NCBI GenBank assembly: GCA_012845835.1 | Contig: JABAKD010000006.1 | Location: 8,964,705-9,028,704 of the forward strand | Source of the DNA: Undaria pinnatifida | Lineage: Eukaryota > Sar > Phaeophyceae > Laminariales > Alariaceae | DNA length: 64,000 nucleotides | Reading direction: 5' to 3' | In this document: positions 32,826-44,590 of the stretch, one piece after another | How positions within the stretch are numbered: the stretch's first letter is position 1 | How the letters are laid out: each line of letters opens with the position of its first letter | Position numbers and translations under genes: made by a program | Notes under the pieces: model-generated | Database searches by the model: none | What the model was told of the DNA's origin: nothing | Seen by the model: only the letters and a program-made list of their open reading frames with translations

Positions 32826-32859
32826 CAATTAATGAATGCTCGTTAAATAAAACATTTAA

Positions 32860-33010
32860 AAAACGAAAAATACACTTCAGCCGTGAGATCGACCAAGAAT
32901 GTTTTTTTGAACTAAACTCAGCTTTGCAAGCTGCTTGCGATACTGCTGTACTTCGATCGCGCGTATTACGGGGTGTGTGCCCTCGTGAAGGATAAAGGTC
33001 GGTGACTCCC
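32860..33010 (-). repeat. D-repeat fragment
   Basis: Atacacttcagccgtgagatcgacc..aactcagctttgcaagctg..cgatcgcgcgtattacgggg..gtcggtgactccc. A further short D end lies at 33423-33476. Confidence 0.5.
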
Positions 33011-33019
33011 TTGCTAATC

Positions 33020-34860
33020 CAAAAACTATTTCATCATCATCGGAGAAAAAATTCGAAGCATGTTGGCGCGAAATAAAGAAAGGGCTGCGGTTTGTGATTG
33101 AAAGAAGGCACATACCATGCCCAGGGTGGGGAGGGGAAGACGCGCCTGCTTATGGTGACGCCTGAGATCTGGGCTATGCATGTGTATGATATTTGTAGGG
33201 AAGGAGAAAAAAATAAGTCGGAAACATGATCTGATGGATGGGATGAGCGGGATGAGCAAATAAATAAACGAAAATAAGTGTAACAGATGTGACGTTTTAC
33301 CTAGCTCAAAACCCCCCACCTAACGTAAAAATACCAATACTTACCATTCATTGTAGTGGACAAAAAATAAGACACCTCCCAATAAAAACTCACTCATATA
33401 GGTATTAGAAGTACCAACAACGCAGCTTGCAAAGATGAGTATTGACCAGAAATTCGTCAAACTCACGGCTGACGTCCTTGAAAATTAGTTATAAAATATG
33501 TACCTGGTATCATATGAATATTACCTCTATTTACAAATCGGTTTGCTCGGCCTTTCTTCATTATTTGTTTCTATTTATAACACATTTTCTTCATTCTGCT
33601 CCCGTCTCACAGGCGGCTTTCTCGCGCTGTTTACCGGCGCTGTGCTTCGTTCGTGCAGAGGTTTCTATTCATCACCTGCGCTCTGCACTCTGTTTGCACA
33701 CACACCTTGCACATTTCCGTTTCACATTTCGGTCGCGAGAAAAGTGTTCAAAGATGAGCTGTGTTTACAAGTATCGGTTCACTAGAGCGAAGTGCGAAGC
33801 CCCCAACAACAATGAAAAGAGCATACGCCATGAAGCCCGTGAAAGACACGGCTTGACATCTTCAGGCATCATTTGTATTTGGTTCCAGTAAGGACGATGA
33901 ATAAGTCCTGGCCATTTGAAGGGGGGAAGTGATTTTTCCCCCCCTTGTGCCCGGTGTACCTTTCCCTGCCTGTTAACAGGTAGGTTTACCTAGTTTGGGA
34001 TTAAAGTTGTGCTGAACGCAATTCTCAGTCCTCATCTCGCCGTGGCATGGCATTGAAGATCAGTGTAAAATGTGCATTTACGTGTTAGCATCGCTGATGA
34101 AACGGTTTACCCCTTTTTCCGTTTCACCCCTCCCCCTCGCCCCCCCCCTATTTTTGAATTCTTTATCTCGTACTTCTTCCCCCCCTTTTCGCTTTTTGCC
34201 CTATCTGTTTTCCTTTTGGACACCCTGGGGGGCTCTTGAGGCGATGATGTCTGTCTATGCGGACACCGCCGTCGAAGATACACCAAGTAGAGGACAGACC
34301 AGGCACCGATACTCCTAACCCTCTAGTAGTTGCATTCGGAACAACCCTATTAGGGTGGCGACCCGACACCGGCTGGCTGTCGTCATCCGCGTTGTTGCTG
34401 GGGTTTGCTCCTCCTGCATTTTTTAAATTCATGTATAGGCTTCGTCTTTCGTGTTCGGCACGGTGGCGAGGGTGACCGTATTGGGAGCGCTGTCGTCAGA
34501 AACACAGGAGTAATGCCACCCAGTGAATGCGCAGGTGATATTACAGGTGATTCGTAGTGTTCTTACTCGTAGAGTAGGGACATTCGAAACCCAACATGGT
34601 TGTTGCCCCGGCCTGGTGTTCGTTGGGTGGCGTCTTCTCTATGTGTGTGTGTGTGTTCTTCACATTAAACCGTTCTTCTACTCGTCGACATCCAGCACAC
34701 CCAGTGTCCGTACTGATTCTTCACCCTAGAAAGATCAGCTCTGTGGTCACAAGCCACGACACAGAGATAATGCATCGTAATGCATTCGACAACGCAATGT
34801 CATGCCCTAGTACTGGGTACGACAGGCACAACATACATACGTCAGCAACAGAAATACATT
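33020..34860. other. No recognisable gene
   Basis: Only short low-complexity ORFs. A pyrimidine-rich stretch (34090-34220) and short repeats are present. Confidence 0.4.
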
Positions 34861-34879
34861 GGAAGAGAGAAATACGAAA

Positions 34880-35165
34880 TAAACAAAAACAAAAACAAAA
34901 ACAAAAACAAAAAACAAAAAACAAAATAAGAAAACAAATAAAAACAAAGATAAAAATAAAACAAAAAATGAAACAAACAAAATGAAGGGGAAATCGAAGA
35001 AACAACCCAACCGCAAAGGAGAGCCAAAGCTCGGAAAAAAAACATAATAAAATGAAATAAAATAAAGTAAAGTAAAACCAAAATAAGATAATCCGAACAC
35101 GAGCCAAAAACCTGGACACGCAAGGAGGGAACAAAGGGGAAAAAAATACCCCAGAGAAAGACGAA
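34880..35165 (-). repeat. A-rich simple repeats, probable 3' tail of a LINE copy
   Basis: (acaaaaa)n and (aataaaa)n on the plus strand, i.e. T-rich on the LINE sense strand. It follows the duplicated LINE 3' end at 35172-35330 and shares 'gaacacgagccaaaaacctggacacgcaagg' with 35458-35490. Confidence 0.5.
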
Positions 35166-35171
35166 AAGTGC

Positions 35172-35600
35172 TATGTACCTACTAGTCGGCCTGGTACCTT
35201 GCTACCCTGTCTGCCATCTCCTTCCTGCCTTCGTCCACCGCGGTCTCCCTTCTATTCCTCCTGTTGCCCCCCCTGCCCCCATTCCCTTGGACGGCTTTCC
35301 TTCTACTCCTCCTGTTTCCCCCCCTCCCCCCTTTGTGTTCTTCTCATTAAACCAAAATACCTTATAAAAGAGAGAAACAACGAAAGAAACCAAGACAAAA
35401 TAAATAAATACATAAATAAAAAGGGGAGCCAAAGCACGGGAGATAGAAACATACCCCGAGCATGAGCCAAAATGGACATGCAAGGGGGAAAGAAAGGGAA
35501 AAAATACCCCGGAAAAAAGAAACAAGTAAAAGAAGGAAGACTGGGAGGGCCAAATAAAACAGGCTCGTCACCTACCCACCATGCAAGACTCCCTTCATAA
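35172..35600 (-). pseudogene. Second LINE 3' end (very short 5'-truncated copy)
   Basis: 35172-35330 matches 35737-35890 (tactagtcggcctggtaccttgctaccctgtctgc ... cttccttctactcctcctg) and encodes the same Arg/Gly-rich C-terminus on the minus strand. It is followed by the shared 3' UTR and AT-rich tail. Confidence 0.6.
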
Positions 35601-35739
35601 GGATAAGAAGGGGAAAGAAAAAAAATAAAATAAAATAAAATAAATAAATTCACGGAAAAATCAAAGTACCAAGACATCACATTCCGAGCAGCCGCAGCAG
35701 TTGGCGGTACGAGTGGCATAGATAAAAAGGTTCCACCTA

Positions 35740-37071
35740 CTAGTCGGCCTGGTACCTTGCTACCCTGTCTGCGGTCTCCTTCCTACTTTCATCTACCGCG
35801 GTTTCCCTTCTACTCCTCCTGTCCCCCCCCCTGCCCCCATACCCTTGGGCGGTGTTCCTTCTACCCCTCCTGCTGCCCCCCCTCCCCCCGTTCCCTTCGA
35901 CACCACCCACGGCGGATGCGCGGCGCTGTCTACTCAGCTTTGCCTCATCCTCGTGCCACCTGCCCATGAACCGTTCAGCTGCTTCGAGGACCCCCCGGTA
36001 CCACTTGCCCACCTTTTTTGCTGCAGTGGGCCACAGCGCGGTCCCAACTCCAAAAACTAAGGGGGAGTGTTCCGTTGATCCCTCGTTGGCTTTGAACACC
36101 CTAAGGTCCTCAGCTATGGCTCTAGGCCAAGTCTTAAGTTGTCCGCCTGGTTTCGGGTTCTCCCCACCAGCGATCGTCCCGAACATCAACCGACGGGGCA
36201 GTCGCCCCTTGTGTTGTCGCACCAGGGCCCCGGTAAAGAAGAGCCGCCGTTTACGGATGGTCGTTTCGATGCTCTCGCATCGTGTCATCCTGAGGGCCTT
36301 CGCGTACGAGAGGGTGGTGTGGTCGGTGCGTAATCGGCGCTGGAAGCCAATGACTCGCAAAAGGACTTCGTGGTGGGCTGATCGGAGCTTGGCGAAGTGG
36401 TCCGCATTGAGGGTCCACGTCACACACCCGTACAGCAGGGTCTCAATGACCTCGGCCTTCAGCATGCGGAATTTCAGACTAAGCGGGGCGGTCGTCCTGT
36501 CATACAATTCCGGGCCAAACCGTTTGAGGCATGCCCGCATGAGACGGATCCGTCGTTCGATTTCGAGCGAGAGGTCAGCGCTTTCGTGGACAATGCCGCC
36601 TAGGTATAAAAACTGGGTCGTCTGTTTATACCTCTGGCCTGATGCTTCGATCGCGAGCGGTGGGGCGAGGGATGTCTGGTCCGGTGTTCGTAGCAGCATC
36701 GTCTCTGTCTTCTTTTCCGATACCGTGAGGCCTGCTGCTTCGAAGACAGTCACGATGACTGTCATCATTTTAGCAAGGCCTTCCGCCGACTTCGAAACAA
36801 TTCCTGCGTCATCTGCGTACAACATGCCCCACACAGCCCTTTGCACGCATGCCAACGGTTCCTCTTTTCCGACTGCACTGCCCTCTTCGAGGTGAACCAA
36901 ATCCCTTACGATGCTTTCGTCTTTGCTGAAGCGTACCAGCACGACGTGTATCGCAGCAGCGAAGAACACGTTGAACAGTAACGGTGATAGCACGCAGCCT
37001 TGCCGCAGCCCCTGGGTGACATTAAACCAATCCGAGTGCTCGCCGTCATCCGCACGCACGCGAGCCCGCAT
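35740..37071 (-). CDS. LINE-type reverse transcriptase, 5'-truncated
   Basis: The 443-codon ORF starts inside the RT domain. Motifs in order are WFNVTQGLRQGCVLSPLLFN (about residues 15-34), WGMLYADDAGIVS (catalytic YADD, about 86-98), TVSEKKTETM (about 116-125), and FLYLGGIVHE (about 153-162). The thumb/connector with ETLLYGCVTWTL and a Cys/His-poor tail follow. The C-terminus is Arg/Gly-rich (GGRGGSRRGRR, RRSRRETAVDE). RT motifs before the GLRQGC block, the endonuclease and ORF1 are absent, and an in-frame stop lies two codons upstream of the first Met. This is the usual 5' truncation of non-LTR insertions. The 3' side shows a short UTR and a TTTTA-type simple tail. The element copies itself by target-primed reverse transcription; this copy cannot be autonomous. 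Confidence 0.85.
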   Translation of the reverse strand: MRARVRADDGEHSDWFNVTQGLRQGCVLSPLLFNVFFAAAIHVVLVRFSKDESIVRDLVHLEEGSAVGKEEPLACVQRAVWGMLYADDAGIVSKSAEGLAKMMTVIVTVFEAAGLTVSEKKTETMLLRTPDQTSLAPPLAIEASGQRYKQTTQFLYLGGIVHESADLSLEIERRIRLMRACLKRFGPELYDRTTAPLSLKFRMLKAEVIETLLYGCVTWTLNADHFAKLRSAHHEVLLRVIGFQRRLRTDHTTLSYAKALRMTRCESIETTIRKRRLFFTGALVRQHKGRLPRRLMFGTIAGGENPKPGGQLKTWPRAIAEDLRVFKANEGSTEHSPLVFGVGTALWPTAAKKVGKWYRGVLEAAERFMGRWHEDEAKLSRQRRASAVGGVEGNGGRGGSRRGRRNTAQGYGGRGGDRRSRRETAVDESRKETADRVARYQAD

Positions 37072-37919
37072 GCCTTATGTAGCGGGCTGTGTTTCTTTAT
37101 CATTCCTAGTAGTTGCTGGCTGGCTGCTTCGTAGCTGTGCTTTGTTTTTCATTTGTCGGTGTGCTGGGGCTTGCATATGTTTGTGTTTTACCCGCGGCGA
37201 GTTCCTTGCGGTTGACGTTGTCTTGCGGAATCACCTTGCTGTGTTTGCAATGCGTATATGTACAGTAGCTCGTTCTCGTAGTGTGTGACCACAGAGCTCG
37301 TCTCTCTATATGAGAAGCCTCAGAGCACGGACACCGACTGCGGTGCTGGATGTAGGTGCGGGTGGAAATACCAGTTTAATGCGAAGAACTGACGTAAAAT
37401 ACAACCACCTGTAACATTCCTTGATACCAATCAGCAAACAGGAGAATCTGAGATTAGGAATACCGACAGACGCAATAAATGTCAACAGCTAACAGAGGAG
37501 AACGGAGAGAACCTCAAGATCCATGAACATGTGCATGGAGTAGTGTGATATGACCAACAATGGTGAACTTGCCATAGTTCTTATTCCGTACAATATCGTA
37601 GGGGGCTTTACCATATGAGACGGTATGGAACGGCTTTTGACTTTTGACGCCCCTCGGTTATTGTTGTTTGTGACTCGAAACACGTGCGTGCTCCAACCTC
37701 CGTCTCTTTATCGCACGGCGGATGGCGCAAACCTGACGTGCTCCGTTCCGGCGTTTTGGACGGATGCAAGGGTCTATGGTCATAAGGACCCCGGCCGTGC
37801 ATATAATACGACTATTCCCCCCCCCCCTCCCTCCGTTTCTTTGGAATTAGGGTTGGTGCGTATATCGGAAAGCGGCCATCGCTTCGTGCGCTCTCTGGCT
37901 CGTTATATCGTTGAATATT

Positions 37920-38860
37920 GGTAGTTCACGTCGTACGAGTAGCTCAAAACGTTTTGGCAGTAATATCCCATTTTGCTGTTATGTATCGAGGTAGCTCGGG
38001 TAAGACAAGCTTGGACATGGCATGTGTGGTGCAAAGGGGCGCTAAAGCGCTTCGTGCGGTGTTCAACTCTTCATTCCGTCAAACAGAGGAACGCGCGTCA
38101 TGCCCCTCGTGAAGGACTACAGTGATGCTCCATTGTTGTGCAATTATCCGCCCCAATTGCGCGAAACAAAAAGTCGGACGTGGTGCGTACCACGCGAAAG
38201 GGTCACAGCGCTTTGTGCGCTATTTTACTCAGTATCAGAATGCTGTCGAATAGCGGTACTTGGCGTCATATAACTCGAAAAGGGGGAACCAATCATGGTT
38301 CACTTTGCAGCTGTCGTGGCAGCCCTCCCAAACGTAGTTCGGACATGATGTGTGTCGCGTGCTGCTCAAAGAAACCCCCGTTTCGTGCGCTCTTCGACTC
38401 TGATCGGTCGGGTGAAGAAGTGTTTTTTTTTTTTTTTGCCTTTCTATGCAGTTGCCCGGGTCAATCACGTAAAACAAGTTCGGGTTGGGCGCGTGTGTCA
38501 CGCAAAGGGGCCAACCGTTCGTGCGCTCTTCAAGTCATCATCCCATGAAACGGTGTCAGCTCGTGTCATAGCTGTAGTAGTAAGAAATTTGTCACTACTT
38601 ACTTGCTATCCACCAGGCAGTCGTTGGAGACTCTTCTTACCACCTTGCCCCAAATCAGCGCGGACACATGACGCTTGTTATAATAGTAGTAAATTGTCAA
38701 TAATTGTACTCCACTAGGCAGTCGTTGTACACCTCGTATTATTGCTAACTTGCCCCAAACCGGCTCGGATATGACGCTTGTCGCGCAAAGGGTCCGGCCG
38801 TTCGTGCGCCCTTTGACTTGTCATGCTGTCGAGTCGTCGGAAATCGCGATATATCCCTCG
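37920..38860 (+). repeat. About five degenerate roughly 180-bp direct repeats
   Basis: The motif 'cg(g)acatg.c.tgtgt.(c)gcgcaaaggggc..a.cg.ttcgtgcgctcttc.actc' recurs near 38010, 38175, 38345, 38480 and 38770. Translated, several units share K(R)G..(V)RALF.S, so an old repeated coding or structural unit is possible. The copies differ and are interrupted by stops. Not recognised. Confidence 0.4.
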
Positions 38861-39230
38861 TGAAGAGGCCACCATACCGGTACTACTCCACTTCTTGGCG
38901 ACTGCCATGGAAACTCGGCGCCGTCGAACAGCTCGCTACAGTTGTTGCAGCTTCATTCCACCCAGTAGTAGTGGTACATGGTACCTCAACCTTATTATTA
39001 CTGCTTTTTTATCAAACAACCCTCATCCTTTCACCGGAAACGAAAATAATACACAATTTCCGTAGAGCCCGCGGGATTCCGGGGCGACCCCTCCAACCGT
39101 GACACGATGACACCAGACATGCTATCAATAGAACGGTAGTAGATGTGCACTCATCATGTCTTTCCGAGGGTTCGCACATGATGAGGAGCTCTTCTTCTAT
39201 ATCCTCACCCGAAAACGTTTCTTTGGAAAA
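38860..39230. other. No recognisable gene
   Basis: Unique-looking sequence before the F element at 39231. Confidence 0.35.
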
Positions 39231-39528
39231 AAGCCATCCCACCGTAGGGGGTGCAGCAGAAGATTCTAAGAATTTTCTGAGCTCCTAACATGAGGAGCTA
39301 GCTCAATATCTCACCCAAAAAATGACTTCAGGCATTCGTTCGCGCAACTCGACCAAGCTTGTATGTCTTAGTCTTGAAAATATAGACTATAGTCTATATA
39401 TATGTGCTGGTGATATGACTTGACTATTGACTAACCGGTAGTTTCTCGCTCGAAGAAGAGCTCAAATCAATCGAACAGGTATATTATTAGTTGATCCAAC
39501 AACTGCAACCGCTACCGTGCGATGAGTC
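39231..39528 (+). mobile_element. F-family MITE
   Basis: Left end gccatcccaccgtagggg, interior tcaatatctcaccc..gacttcaggcattcgttcgcgcaactcgaccaagctt, and right end ctgcaaccgctaccgtgcgatgagtc. Confidence 0.62.
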
Positions 39529-40327
39529 TGTCGACCAATATCATCTCGTCCCCCGTTGCAGTACACCCGTTCGGGACTTCAGAGGGAACACGCTTAAAAA
39601 AAAATCAGTGGATAGGATTGCGTCGGCTAAAAACAATAGAAACCCGAGCTGACGAAAGCAGGGTGTCATGCAGAGAGAGCACCCCAATTCAACACAAGTG
39701 ATGATTGCAAGGCATGCGCGCGCTGCACGGTACGGTCATACCACGCGCTCATACGGATTCGTAGAAAAGATTAGTCTACACCGTTTAGTTGTGTTTTCGA
39801 AATTAGTCTGAGTCCCAAAGAAGTCCCAAAGGTGGTGTACGTTAGACCACTTAGCAGTCGGCGCGTTCCTCAGACAGCCGTCAGATTTAGTCCCCCTCAA
39901 AACTGTGCAGAGGGAAGATCGAGCATCTTCCGATCACCTCGCTGATCCTGACCCAAAATAAGATGGGTCCTGAACAACTTGGCACAGATGGCCACGTAAT
40001 ATGGCCCATCCCAAATAAAAAGGCTACAGCCAGAGAGGAGAACGGCAATCCCAAACTCCACAATCAATACCAAGGAGAAGCAGCGATCTGAATTCCAATT
40101 TTGTTCACGGGAAATATCCTGAGGTTATCTCCCAACTCAAGCTTGTGCAGTGAAATGTCATGAAAGTTGGTGCCCTCTGTCGCTCGAGCTTACCAGCCCA
40201 CCTAAACGAATGTCATTGCTTGTGTGCTCGAAAAATCACCTAGGTAGAACCGCAACATCAATACGAAATGTCTCAATTTCAGGTTCAGAATAAAATCTCC
40301 CGTGAATGCGACAATAACTTCGGCAAG

Positions 40328-40574
40328 GACTGATTCTACGATAGCCCCCCCCAAAACCAGCGGTTTTCTTTAACGAACGTTTCATGGCTGCTCAACACGA
40401 GGAAGGATGCTATCAAAAGAGTATCTACATATATTTTTTTGTTTGCGGAGGACTATCGAACGATGACGTCCGGGTGGTAAGGGGGACCGTATTTGAGGAG
40501 ATACGGCCAGGAGCTGGTTTCAAAACCGGCGATTTCGTTAAAGAAAAGTTGGGGGGGCTATCGTAGAACCACAC
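40328..40574 (+). mobile_element. B-family MITE in copia copy 2, 4-bp TSD CAAG
   Basis: Gactgattctacgatagccc ... ggggctatcgtagaaccacac (247 bp) is flanked by CAAG at 40324-40327 and 40575-40578. Copia sequence is continuous across it (ataacttcggcaag/gaaaaatccg versus copy 1 gtaactatacgggaagggaaaaatcc). Confidence 0.85.
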
Positions 40575-40849
40575 CAAGGAAAAATCCGACGACCGAGAAT
40601 CTGCTGGAAAACCTTCAAAAAAAAGTAACATAAATTCTCACGGCCCGATAACGTCGCCCCCCCTGCTGCGTACTGTCTAAGAAGGAGAAAATAATGGCAC
40701 TTCTCCGACAGAAAACAACTCGATCCGAACCACTTAAGCCAAACTCGATCACAGCTCTCCCGCTAGATACTCCCCACTCCCCCATCCCAAGCAAGCGAAC
40801 GCTCCGAAATAACCAACATCGCAGGAGAAACCGCCCAATGAATGAAATC

Positions 40850-42260
40850 ACCATACGTTCATCACAAAGTGGCGGCGAAAGCGAAGCGCTTCTTCCGTGG
40901 GCAACGCTTTGGTGCGAGGACATCAGAATGCTGATGTGCCTACGGTACGTGGAGTACCTTAACGTCTCCATTAACAACACGCTCCCGAAGCATGTGGTGG
41001 TGAATACCAATGTGCCTGCTATTAGGACAAGTCACAGAGTCATTCGCCAGATTTATCGCCCCCTTGTTTTCCACGTTCCATGTGGTACACCCAACGTTGC
41101 GGTCCGGCAAAAAACAACTCCAGACATATCTCGTGAAAATTGTCTCGCGGAAACCCGTGGCTGTCGCTACGTACCCCTCCCCCGTGGAAGAATGCGTCAC
41201 GCATCGTTGCTTCCTAGAATAGAACGATACACGGACATCAGCTTACATCACAACTCCACCAGAGACAGACCTGCGGCAATTGGCGTCGTCCGCACAATCT
41301 GCATCCACGTATAGCGCCAACTGAACATCCGCTCAGATCCCACTGGAACATAATTCCGTACGCACTCATGGACGTGAGGTACATCACGATGTGCAACGCT
41401 GCCAGCCGAAGCAATAAACTTTGGCGCTGCAGAGTAGCTTGACACCGTTGTGACCCTAGTGAGGAGGATAACAGTCTGGTTCGCGATCCACATCAGATGT
41501 CTTGCCAACGAGCGAAAAGGGACATCAACGTCTGACTCATTTTTGTCGAACATATGGAGCTTCAGGTCGACCATAATAGGAATACTCTTTCCGCGAGTGA
41601 CACCGAACTCCGCCACGATATCCTCACCTAAAACCTGCTGTGACGTCGTCAGCGTCCCTGCACTCCAGTCTCCGGAAAATCGGCAACCTTCGCACCACCG
41701 CAACTCCTCCAGGTTGTTGATGGGAACGAGCTGGTTCAGGTCATCGCAACCCTTGGCACAGCTGCTCTTCGGCCCTAACGAAAAACATATCGTCTTACAT
41801 GTACTGCTACCACGACGGAAACGGCCCCCATCCCCCCCCCAAACGTATCACACGCGCATCAGCCTCACACAGATCAAACCCAACGCCACTCATGACGCGC
41901 ACCTAGTGATGGCGCCATTGTCGCGACGCCTGCTTCAAGTCATGCAGACTGATATACCTTGCCGGACATCGCCCCGCACCCCGTTGGGAGGCGTTTGCAG
42001 AAATCACCCCTTAGTGCAGACTGAGCAAACGCTTGCTTGGCATCGAGGTGGCTCAAGTCCAGTCTTAACCCGCACGCAATATCACGCAGCAGGTCAATGC
42101 CTGCGACGAATGGGCACGGGGAAAAAATACCGAAAATGTCAAAAACGTCTTCACGTTGTCCAAAGCCCCTTCCTACTTATCTGGCTTTTTCCCGCACTGC
42201 TCTACCAAAATTTTTAACCCTCCATGAAACAACCCACTTAACTGAGATCACGTTGATGCC
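40850..42260 (-). pseudogene. Copy 2 reverse transcriptase/RNase H remnant
   Basis: Patches in shifting frames match copy 1: GINVISVKWVVSWRV (about 42215-42260), AGCRFSGDWSAGTLT..VAEFGVTRGKSIP (about 41520-41690), HLMWIANQT (about 41480), ATGFRETIFTRYVW (about 41125-41165) and SRHIGIHHHMLRERV (about 40960-41010). The HVDDI active-site region lies in the degraded stretch near 41800. Frameshifts and stops make it non-functional. Confidence 0.8.
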
Positions 42261-42599
42261 TTGTTTCTCGCTACATGCAGCTAAAAGTCGCGTCAACCGA
42301 ACGTCCTCGCGCCGTTTAGGCCATCTCTCTCTACATCCACAACACGCAGCCACAAATCCGAGTACATGTCCGCGCATGCCTGAGCATGCCTGAGCATGCG
42401 TGTCGGGTGTCACTGACTCACTCGCAGGGCGCTACAGAAAGGTCAAGGGGGGATCTGTACGGCGGGGAATGGTCGAGAATATCCATATCGATGTCCTCCC
42501 ACGTGGTTATAATTGAAACGAAGCCATGCCGCTGGTCCATGCCCCCCCGCTGCCGCTGCCGTGACGTCGACCGCATCACCGCCGTGATACCCGCGACTG

Positions 42600-42985
42600 A
42601 TGCTGTCGCTGCCTCGCCAATGAGGTCCAAGGTTCCGACGACGCACTGGTCACCAGCGCTTCCTGCCACTGCGGTATGGACGGCGCAGGTGGTGGAAGTT
42701 CTGGCGATTCACACACGATCGATGCCTCCTGTCACTGCCGCACGGACGACGCAGGCGGAAGGGAGTCCGACAATGCACCTGAAACCGACGCTTCCTTCCA
42801 TTTCGACACGGGTGACGCAAACGGGTGGTGCGCTGACGATAGACCTGATACGGGCACATCCTGCCGTTGCGACACGGACGACCGAGGCGGCGGGGGCTCC
42901 AACAATGCACTTGACACCGGCGTCCCCTGCCATTGCGACAAAGACGACGCAGCGGGCAGGGGCGCCGGCGATGCACTGATCACCG
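42600..42985 (-). repeat. Five 66-bp tandem repeats in the copy 2 integrase-RT linker
   Basis: Units start near 42663, 42729, 42795, 42861 and 42927 ('c(t)gccattgcgacacggacgacgcaggcgg'). Copy 1 has a Pro/Ser/Ala-rich linker of similar periodicity at the same place. Confidence 0.6.
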
Positions 42986-43249
42986 GCGGCGCCTGCCGGT
43001 TGCACGACATCTTGAAGGTCCTTGCGGTTGCTGGGCTGCTGGGGCACTGTCACCCTCCCCCTGCGAGGGTCTGTTGTCATACGACTATGGCCATGCATGA
43101 ACATCGAGTACACCTTCTTAGCGGGTGATGATGGCGCGGCCATTGCGGTACCTCCGCTCCCTGCGCTCCACTATCCCTTGACCGGCGCACGCCGGTAGGC
43201 CCGCGTCACATTGGTCGAGTGACTTTCGGCGCTTCACGGCGATAGTATT

Positions 43250-44100
43250 ATCTTGCAGCAGTGCGATGTGTGGCCATATTGCCGGCGTTACCGTAAACGC
43301 CCGACTTACCTCTTGTCTCCGACGTGACTGCGGGTTTGACCCTGTGGCGCCCCGGACAAACGTATGGGACTACGGGGCTCCTGTAGAGCCTTCCGTGGAA
43401 CTTGTACAAAGAGCACATCATGCCGGGCTTCTCATCCACCCGCGCTATGATGTTGAGCGCGTCGTACACCCACGCCCAAGCTTCCAGTCACGTGCTCCCA
43501 TAGTCGAGGTGCTTGGCCGAGAACTCTACGCTATCGAACATTATCTGGAACTCTCCAGGAACGCTGTCATCTCCTTTCCGCCACAAGAACCGGCTTCCGC
43601 TTCATCCGTCTATTGCGTTTCGGGCGGTCAACGGATGTATACTGGCTGCGGATGTTGTTGCTGGACATCAGCGTCTGTAATTTAACTTGTTGAAATCGAG
43701 GCTGTTTCTTACGTGTGGGGCATACTGGCTTCCCATAGGCGTTGATGACCGCCAGGAAAGAGCGGAAACCACCAGAAACCGTGGCCACGGGCTGCTATCC
43801 GGCCAAACGACCGCCCCCCCCATTTGGTGGCGTCGTCGACGATCATCAGGCAATGATCAGCGCCGTCGATGGACACAAGCCATAGGTCCCGCGAGGTCGG
43901 GGAACAGGCGATGCAAGCACTACTCGGCACGGCTATATGTGGACTTGGCGATAGCCTGGCGGAAGCCCTCTCCCGCGCACACCCGTCGCAGTACCCCAAA
44001 CGTCCCGTCGTCTTCATCCTCAACTGACGCGCAGTTTCAAGGTGAACAACGTCGTGGGCATGCCCGCAGGGTACAATGAAAGTCGTTAACATCGATTTAT
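43250..44100 (-). pseudogene. Copy 2 integrase and GAG-pre-integrase remnant
   Basis: Matches to copy 1 include GHAHDVVHLETARQ, GRLGYCDGCA (keeping both zinc-finger Cys), CLMIVDDAT, FRSFLAVINAYGKP, NNIRSQYTSVDRPKRNRR, and NIIARVDEKPGMMCS..KFHGR. Frames shift several times. The Asp of the RTDN motif and the catalytic Glu region are degraded. Confidence 0.78.
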
Positions 44101-44289
44101 CGTTGCTTTCCAGGCGTTGGAACTGCTGCAGCAAGTGCGAGAGGGAGTTCTCGTGTCTCACTGCCCTAGTGGCTTCGATGCAGTTGCAGAACTTCTGTTT
44201 ACGGAAAAGCATACGTCCAAGCAGCATCTGAGTGCCTGTGCCGTCAAGCGTGGGTACGCGCTCTTCCTGAATGACATCGAAATAGCACT

Positions 44290-44590
44290 GATTAATAGGA
44301 AACCCTGGCCCAAACGCTTCGTTTCGCATGGTCACCTGTAACGTTCTCGGCACAGAGCACCGCCACGTCAATGTGCCCAAAATATTCTATACCGCTCCAT
44401 GTTCTTGCCGTCCCAATGACAAAACACGTCTCATCAGCGCCAGAGAATCTCTCTTTGTAGAAAACTATGGGGTGGCCAGTACAGTGGATGGATGCAATGT
44501 TATCTCCAATAGGATCCTTACTCCCAGGCCTTTTAGGTATTTCAGGATCACCCCTAACACATAGCGCATATCTCCTGCCTAACGACGCTA
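44290..44590 (-). pseudogene. Copy 2 aspartic protease remnant
   Basis: PGSKDPIGDNIASIHCTGHP and FGHIDVAVLCAENV align to the copy 1 protease (LIGDSAASIHCTGDS, FGCVDVVMHCAEDV). The catalytic DS is changed to DN. Low-complexity GC-rich repeats follow (44590-45060), corresponding to the copy 1 36-bp array. Confidence 0.72.

Noticed and set aside
34596-35134. Lys/Gln-rich and Phe/Leu-rich ORFs on both strands
   Set aside because: Translations of A-rich simple repeats in the LINE tail.
35852-36895. 347-codon plus-strand ORF
   Set aside because: Antisense to the LINE RT, which has clear RT motifs on the minus strand.
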